Part shown: piece after piece, positions 59,118-64,000 of the stretch | Position numbering within the stretch: position 1 is the first letter of the stretch | Layout: the number at the start of each line of letters is the position of its first letter | NCBI GenBank assembly: GCA_001604185.1 | Contig: LVAV01000054.1 | Location: forward strand, 62,001-126,000 | DNA: 64,000 nt | Source: Clostridiales bacterium Firm_16 | Lineage (GTDB): Bacteria; Bacillota; Clostridia; Saccharofermentanales; Saccharofermentanaceae | Direction of reading: 5' to 3' | Program-made: the position numbers and the translations under genes | The notes under the pieces: model-generated | What the model saw: only the letters and a program-made list of their open reading frames with translations | Databases searched by the model: none | Told to the model about the DNA's origin: nothing

Positions 59118-62100
59118 ATGAGTAAGAAATCTTTTTGGATTAGTCTTCTTGTCGGCGTGGTTATACTTGCTGTTGCGTTTCCTTTATTGTTTGTAAACGG
59201 AAAAGTGAGTGCAGACGGTGACCTCCCGGATGTGCCTGATGTTTCGATCTCGGCTGACGGCGTACTGAGCTGGGGCACAGTGATGGGAGCGTATAGAGCG
59301 GGAATTGAGATTAGTTCCAACGGATACAGTATTCCCTTGTCGACGAAAATGTCTCTTGATATAAAATCAGAAATCGGCATAAGCGGGTGGAAAACCGGTT
59401 CATATGAAGTAAGTGTGCAATTGTTTGATTCCTCTAACAAACCTGTCACGAACAAGTGGACAGCAACCTATGAATACGTATCCTTAGGTAGAATGAACCC
59501 GCCTACTGATATTGTTTTCGATGAAGCAAATAAGAATGTCACCTGGAAATGTGAAGGAGCGGACGAGGACACTTTCTACGATGTTAAAGTTCGAACAACA
59601 ATTAACGGTGTATACAAGTCTTCCACTATCACATGCTGGGATCCTGAATTATCTATTTACTCGTTCTTGAAGATCGCGGAAGGAGAAGTCGAGTATTCGC
59701 TCTCACTGGTGGCCAGGAAAAAAGGTTATGAGGATAGTTCTTATACCAGTATCCCGAAATATGTTCTGAATTACACATGGAACCCGGGTCCGGTCAAGAA
59801 TGTCAAAGTAGATGACAAAGGCGTACTCCATTGGAGTGCTTTTGACGGCGCGAATGCCTACTACATCAAGTGGACATACGGGGACAGCGAATCAGAAGGA
59901 AGATCATTTTATGTTTCGGACGTGACGGAATACGATATTGAAAAAGAGGTCATCGCATATCGTCATGTAGGAGAAAAAATCAATATTACGATCGAGGCAG
60001 GATACCGTCCAGAGCCTGTGAATTTGAATCAATTCCATGAAATCTCAGAACAGACTAAGATAAGCTATCAATCCATGACCGTAGAATATCCGATATGGCT
60101 TTATCGCACGTCGGTCAATTCGAAAAATAAAGATGACATTCTGGAAGACGGCGGCTCCTGCAAATACGATCCCGATACCAAGACGCTGACATTTGCGAAT
60201 CCTGATTTTTCGAAGTTTTCGGTTAACTATTATGATGTATTCGCAACCACAGAAGACCTTACAATAGCGGGAAACGCATTCATCAAGTGTGATCGAACTT
60301 TTTTGAACGTAAGCAAAAAACTGACTTTTGCGCCCAACAGTGATATTACCATTCTTTCTGATAGTTACAATATGGTAGTGTACGCAGGCAGTATTGTTAT
60401 CAACGGCAAAAATCTCACGATCCGTGCTTTGAATAGTGTCGGGGAGGCTTTGTCTGCTGATGGGAATATAACATTAAGCAGTAACATGCAAAGCGTAGTG
60501 GTCGCAGTATCCGAGGATAAGACTGAGTATAGTGCTGTGACATCGAAAAATGGAAAGATCATCTTAAATGGTAAACCTATTGTTAAACCGGAAGGCGGTG
60601 CCTTGTCGCAGGATAGTCGTGAGATTATTAAGAAAGATGCCACCCCGGCTTCGACGGTAGTCATCCGTTCTTCGACATATGCGGCTCCCGATGATGCCAT
60701 TGCGATTAATTCGATAAATTTCCCGGATCCTATATTCCGACAGTTTATTCTTGACTTGGATGTGGACCTGAATATGGATCAGTATCTGGATAGAAAAGAA
60801 CTTGGACTTGTCAGGGAAATAGACTTGATGAACACCAAGTCCCCAACGGGAGACATCACATCGCTGAAAGGTATTGAACACTTTACTTCTTTGGAATCTT
60901 TGTATTTTTGCGGGTCGAAACTTACTTCAATTGACATCAGTCATAACACGAAGCTTTATAGTGTGTTTCTAGTAGCATCTTCGATGGATGAACTGAATAT
61001 ATCAAAGTGCCCGCGATTGAAAAAAGTATATACAGAAGGAAAGAAAACGAATGGGGCAGTCTACGGATATTCAGCGGTATATTACTCGCTGGTAGACGGG
61101 ACAGACAATACCCAACTGGTGATTTCGGATGAAACAGAAGTGCGCATAAAGTCCCCGACTCCGACACCGACTAAGAAAGCAACACCGACACCGACTAAGA
61201 CCCCTACCAAGACGCCTACGAAGACTCCGACAAAGACACCAACCAAGACACCAACCAAGACACCGACCAAGTCGCCGACTAAGGCACCAACGAAGGCACC
61301 GACGAAGGCTCCGACCAAGGCGCCAACGAAGGCACCAACTAAGGCGCCGACAAAGGCCCCGACAAAGAAGCCAACCAAGGCTCCGACCAAGGCCCCGACC
61401 AAGGCGCCGACCAAGGCCCCGACCAAGGCGCCGACCAAGGCGCCGACCAAGGCCCCGACCAAGGCGCCGACTAAGGCTCCAACCAAGGCACCGACCAAGG
61501 CGCCAACCAAGACACCAACAAAGGCACCTACGAAGGCGCCAACTAAGACGCCAACAAAGGCACCGACTAAGACACCAACTAAGGCTCCGACCAAGACGCC
61601 AACGAAAGCGCCGACACAGGCTCCTTCCATCGCCGATTTTGTTGAGCGACTTTATACGGTAGCCCTGAACCGTGCTTCTGAGCCGGATGGCAAGGAGTAC
61701 TGGGTGGGTGAGATCACAAACGGAAATAAGACCGGTGCGGATTGTGGCCTGTTCTTCCTGACGAGTGAAGAGTTCAACAACCGTGGCCTCAGTATTGAGG
61801 ACTTTGTGGAGACTCTCTACAAGACATTCTTCGGCAGAGATTCCGAACCGAACGGTAAAGCCTATTGGGTCGGTGAACTGAAGAGCGGCAGAAAGAGCAG
61901 AGCAGACGTGATCTGGGGATTCATTGACTCAAGAGAGTGGTGCAACATCTGTGCGGATTACGGAGTCAAGTCCGGAGCACCGACAGCTAAAGCTGACCAT
62001 GCCTCGCAGAATGCGATCGATTTTGCCACACGACTCTACACTTGCTGCCTCGGAAGAGAACCGGAGCAGGGGGGACTGAAGTACTGGTCACTGGCTCTGA

Positions 62101-62372
62101 CGAATCTCGAACAGACAGGCTGCACGGCGGCAAAACTGTTCTTCACGAGCGATGAGTTTGTGAACTTCAAGCTGAAGGACGCGGAGTATGTCAGACGTCT
62201 GTACACGACCTTTATGGGCAGAGAACCGGCCGCAGACGAGATCACCTACTGGACCGGCGAGATCCGAAAAGGAACCCAGACCAGATACAGCATCATGCAG
62301 TTCTTCGGACAGTCACAGGAATTCACGGATATCTGTAAGAAGTACGGCATCGAACGAGGAGAGATCGCATAA
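59118..62372 (+). CDS. Large secreted protein with fibronectin-like, LRR, PTKx-repeat and DUF4214-type regions
   Basis: A 1084-residue exported protein; the signal peptide ends VSA, and the ribosome site GGGAGG supports the start. The N-terminal half has beta-rich, fibronectin-type-III-like stretches (VSISADGVLSWGTV, VKVDDKGVLHWSAFDGANAYYIKWTY) and a right-handed-repeat-like section (about 370-510). A short EF-hand/LRR module follows (NFPDPIFRQFI, DLNMDQYLDRKE, about 535-670). Residues about 680-834 are nearly pure four-residue repeats PTKA/PTKT. The C-terminus has four DUF4214-type segments ending KYGIERGEIA. The Lys-rich repeat stalk may span or bind the cell wall. Confidence 0.85.
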   Translation: MSKKSFWISLLVGVVILAVAFPLLFVNGKVSADGDLPDVPDVSISADGVLSWGTVMGAYRAGIEISSNGYSIPLSTKMSLDIKSEIGISGWKTGSYEVSVQLFDSSNKPVTNKWTATYEYVSLGRMNPPTDIVFDEANKNVTWKCEGADEDTFYDVKVRTTINGVYKSSTITCWDPELSIYSFLKIAEGEVEYSLSLVARKKGYEDSSYTSIPKYVLNYTWNPGPVKNVKVDDKGVLHWSAFDGANAYYIKWTYGDSESEGRSFYVSDVTEYDIEKEVIAYRHVGEKINITIEAGYRPEPVNLNQFHEISEQTKISYQSMTVEYPIWLYRTSVNSKNKDDILEDGGSCKYDPDTKTLTFANPDFSKFSVNYYDVFATTEDLTIAGNAFIKCDRTFLNVSKKLTFAPNSDITILSDSYNMVVYAGSIVINGKNLTIRALNSVGEALSADGNITLSSNMQSVVVAVSEDKTEYSAVTSKNGKIILNGKPIVKPEGGALSQDSREIIKKDATPASTVVIRSSTYAAPDDAIAINSINFPDPIFRQFILDLDVDLNMDQYLDRKELGLVREIDLMNTKSPTGDITSLKGIEHFTSLESLYFCGSKLTSIDISHNTKLYSVFLVASSMDELNISKCPRLKKVYTEGKKTNGAVYGYSAVYYSLVDGTDNTQLVISDETEVRIKSPTPTPTKKATPTPTKTPTKTPTKTPTKTPTKTPTKTPTKSPTKAPTKAPTKAPTKAPTKAPTKAPTKAPTKKPTKAPTKAPTKAPTKAPTKAPTKAPTKAPTKAPTKAPTKAPTKAPTKTPTKAPTKAPTKTPTKAPTKTPTKAPTKTPTKAPTQAPSIADFVERLYTVALNRASEPDGKEYWVGEITNGNKTGADCGLFFLTSEEFNNRGLSIEDFVETLYKTFFGRDSEPNGKAYWVGELKSGRKSRADVIWGFIDSREWCNICADYGVKSGAPTAKADHASQNAIDFATRLYTCCLGREPEQGGLKYWSLALTNLEQTGCTAAKLFFTSDEFVNFKLKDAEYVRRLYTTFMGREPAADEITYWTGEIRKGTQTRYSIMQFFGQSQEFTDICKKYGIERGEIA
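61156..61620 (+). repeat. Tandem 12-bp coding repeat (PTKA/PTKT)
   Basis: About 38 tandem 12-bp units encode Pro-Thr-Lys-Ala or Pro-Thr-Lys-Thr. Third codon positions vary between units, so the array is old or selected at the protein level. PTKT units cluster at both ends and PTKA units in the middle. The array separates the LRR module from the DUF4214 repeats. Confidence 0.9.
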
Positions 62373-62456
62373 GCACGCCGCCTTCGACATGTTCTTGCAT
62401 TTTCTTTTCGATAGACACAAAATATGGAAAGATAGATTTCAAGCAGGAGCGGGACT

Positions 62457-63596
62457 ATGAGTGAACTGAATAACGATATGGCGGTACTGTCCGCAAACAG
62501 AGAAAAGACGATCGTAAAGACAAGTATAATCGGCATCGTGACCAATCTCCTGCTTGTGGGATTCAAAGCTTTTGTCGGTCTGGTCTCCAATTCCATCGCC
62601 GTTATTCTGGACGCGGTCAATAATCTCTCGGATGCACTTTCTTCTGTGATTACGATCGTCGGCGCCAAGCTCGGTGCAAAACAGCCCGACAAGAAGCATC
62701 CTCTGGGTTATGGACGGATCGAGTACCTCAGTTCCATGATGGTAGCTGCGCTGGTGCTTTATGCAGGCATTACATCCCTTGTGGAATCGATCAAGAAGAT
62801 CATCCATCCGGAAGCGGCCGACTACAGCATCGTTTCACTCGTCATCATATCCGTTGCCATTGTCGTGAAACTTTTCCTCGGGATGTATGTACGAAGCCAA
62901 GGCAAAAAGGTGAACTCCGGCGCCCTCACGGCTTCGGGTTCCGATGCACTTTTCGATGCGATCCTTTCTACTTCGGTACTTGCATCTGCGATTATTTTCC
63001 TCTTGTGGGATGTTTCTCTGGAAGCTTATGTCGGTGTAGTCATTGCGGGATTCATCATTAAAGCAGGTATCGAGATGATGATCGAAACCTTGAATGACAT
63101 TATCGGCAAGCGTGAGGACGCAGACACGATCCGCGAATTGAAGGAGATCATTTGCGAAGAAGAGTCCGTTCTCGGTGCGTACGATGTTACGCTTTTTAAC
63201 TACGGTCCGAACAAGAACTACGGATCCGTACATATCGAGCTTCCCGACAACCTCAGTGTCGATGATGTCGACAAGATCACACGCAGGATTCAGACAGATG
63301 TATACCGCAAGACCGGCGTGATCCTGACCGGTATCGGAGTCTATTCTTTTAACACTTCGAATGACGAAGCAGCCCAGATGAGAAACGCGATCCAGAAGAT
63401 GGTCATGTCTCATTCCTGGGCACTGCAGCTCCACGGTTTCTACGCAGATACAGAAAAGAAAACGATCCGTTTCGACGTAGTCGTCAGCTTCGATGTCGAC
63501 AGAAAAGAAGCGGTAGAAACACTCACCAAAGAGATCCACGCATCCTACCCGGATTACGAACTGCTGATCATCCCGGATACAGATGTGGCGGATTAA
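62457..63596 (+). CDS. Cation diffusion facilitator (CDF) family metal transporter
   Basis: A 379-residue CDF protein with six spans (about 22-200). The first half of the metal site is in DAVNNLSDALSS, HPLGYGR follows the second span, and the second half is GSDALFDAILS in span 5. A cytoplasmic domain (about 215-295) has the CDF ferredoxin-like fold, and a further domain of about 75 residues is appended (HSWALQLHGFYADTEKKTIRFDVVVSFDVDRKEA). These proteins export Zn, Mn, Fe or similar ions against protons. The metal cannot be assigned. The ribosome site AGGAG supports the start. Confidence 0.92.
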   Translation: MSELNNDMAVLSANREKTIVKTSIIGIVTNLLLVGFKAFVGLVSNSIAVILDAVNNLSDALSSVITIVGAKLGAKQPDKKHPLGYGRIEYLSSMMVAALVLYAGITSLVESIKKIIHPEAADYSIVSLVIISVAIVVKLFLGMYVRSQGKKVNSGALTASGSDALFDAILSTSVLASAIIFLLWDVSLEAYVGVVIAGFIIKAGIEMMIETLNDIIGKREDADTIRELKEIICEEESVLGAYDVTLFNYGPNKNYGSVHIELPDNLSVDDVDKITRRIQTDVYRKTGVILTGIGVYSFNTSNDEAAQMRNAIQKMVMSHSWALQLHGFYADTEKKTIRFDVVVSFDVDRKEAVETLTKEIHASYPDYELLIIPDTDVAD

Positions 63597-63635
63597 TCCC
63601 GACTGTAATGGCAAAACAGAATCTGCATCCATTCA

Positions 63636-63875
63636 TTAGCAGTTCAAATCGGCACTCCGGTCAGAATAATCTATGATCACCTTTTGACACATGCCGCAGC
63701 AGAAGGCTTTGACGGCCGATCCACGCATCATGGACTTTTTTGAAAGAACGACTGATCCGCGATGAAGAAAAGATCTGTTCAGCAGAGGTCTCTTGAGTCC
63801 TTTCAGCCACGCTACCTCATGCGGACTTTGAATTCTACCGATTTCCATCTGATTATTGCAATAAGGACATTTCAT
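63636..63875 (-). CDS. Small zinc-binding DUF6487-like protein
   Basis: The start is set at the ATG of MKCPYC, seven bases after AGGAGG, giving 79 residues. CPYCNNQMEIGRIQSPHEVAWLKG at the N-terminus and FCCGMCQKVIIDY near the C-terminus supply two CxxC pairs for one zinc. The pattern matches small proteins annotated DUF6487. No membrane span. It follows a membrane protein gene by 19 bases on the same strand. Confidence 0.8.
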   Translation of the reverse strand: MKCPYCNNQMEIGRIQSPHEVAWLKGLKRPLLNRSFLHRGSVVLSKKSMMRGSAVKAFCCGMCQKVIIDYSDRSADLNC

Positions 63876-63894
63876 TTTCAAACCTCCTTTTCGC

Positions 63895-64000
63895 TCAACC
63901 GATTACTCCGAGCGCGAACAGGAGCGCCAGGATAGCAAGCAGACTCACAACACAGGCGATAACGATCAGGCGGATCCGTACTTTTCTGTGCGCATCCTTA
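63895..64000 (-). CDS. C-terminal end of a membrane protein, 5' truncated by the window edge
   Basis: On the minus strand an open frame enters from beyond base 64000 and ends at TGA 63895. The visible 34-35 residues are a basic stretch (KDAHRKVRIR) followed by a membrane span rich in Leu, Ile, Val and Ala, ending ALGVIG. It sits 19 bases upstream of the DUF6487-like start, so the two are probably one operon. Nothing more can be said. Confidence 0.55.
   Translation of the reverse strand, partial: KDAHRKVRIRLIVIACVVSLLAILALLFALGVIG

Noticed and set aside
61156..61620. CRISPR-like array
   Set aside because: The 12-bp units have no spacers and are in frame within a large secreted protein.
61082..61630. 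182-codon minus-strand frame made of GALVGALVG-type repeats
   Set aside because: Mirror of the PTKA coding repeats on the other strand; not a real protein.

Overview
This window looks like a chromosome segment of an anaerobic member of the Clostridia (Bacillota), probably a gut or rumen lineage. The evidence is the strong AGGAGG ribosome sites, long-form Hpf, bifunctional RelA, small rpsU, and several secreted LRR proteins ending in DUF4214-type repeats. GC looks to be near 50 percent, apart from one AT-richer 5-kb insert. No phage, transposase, CRISPR array or rRNA was seen. There is one tRNA, Ser-GGA.

Region 1 (1-23.6 kb) is a sulfur island. It starts with a truncated Cys/Met-metabolism PLP enzyme, a PatB/MalY C-S lyase, serine acetyltransferase and a LysR regulator. 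Next come an SsuABC/TauABC-like uptake system, a DUF4418-FtsX-ABC system and a zinc-ribbon membrane protein. The centre is an operon running cysK, nifB-like radical SAM, nifX-like, nifH-like, a second CysK-like enzyme, NifD/NifK-like pair 1, a second nifX-like gene and NifD/NifK-like pair 2. It is followed by a LanC-like protein. The residues seen and the sulfur context argue against N2 fixation and suggest a nitrogenase-like reductase for organosulfur salvage, related in concept to methylthio-alkane reductase. Released sulfide or thiol could then be captured by the embedded CysK-type enzymes. This pathway is inferred.

Four promoters share one geometry: ATAA-N7-TTAT-N8-ATAN-A, then 10 nt, a -35 box, 17 nt and a -10 box. 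They lie before the sulfonate-type transporter (4043), cysK/nitrogenase-like operon (10997), LanC-like gene (21589) and cystine-type transporter (29407). They look like one LysR-type regulon. Two of them are followed by previously unannotated Cys-rich leader peptides (CCMCCMCSAC and CCCMMM cores) and by a terminator that competes with an antiterminator. That is the layout of cysteine-responsive ribosome-mediated attenuation.

Region 2 (23.7-33 kb) has an HD-GYP protein and an LRR lipoprotein, then a 5.1-kb island bounded by a 25-bp repeat of the tRNA-Ser 3' end. The island carries an archaeal-type ATPase/DUF234 protein and the cystine-type ABC transporter. No integrase is present.

Region 3 (33-64 kb) is mostly housekeeping and surface functions: GH36 alpha-galactosidase, trmB, hpf, a heterodimeric ABC exporter, nitroreductase, zinc-ribbon membrane proteins, rpsU, recJ and relA. 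It also holds three EF-hand/LRR or fibronectin-like surface proteins with DUF4214 repeats, a LytTR regulator with a membrane partner, a TetR-flavoprotein operon with clear operators, a DUF134-NifX fusion with twin palindromic operators, a CDF metal transporter and a zinc-ribbon DUF6487-like protein.
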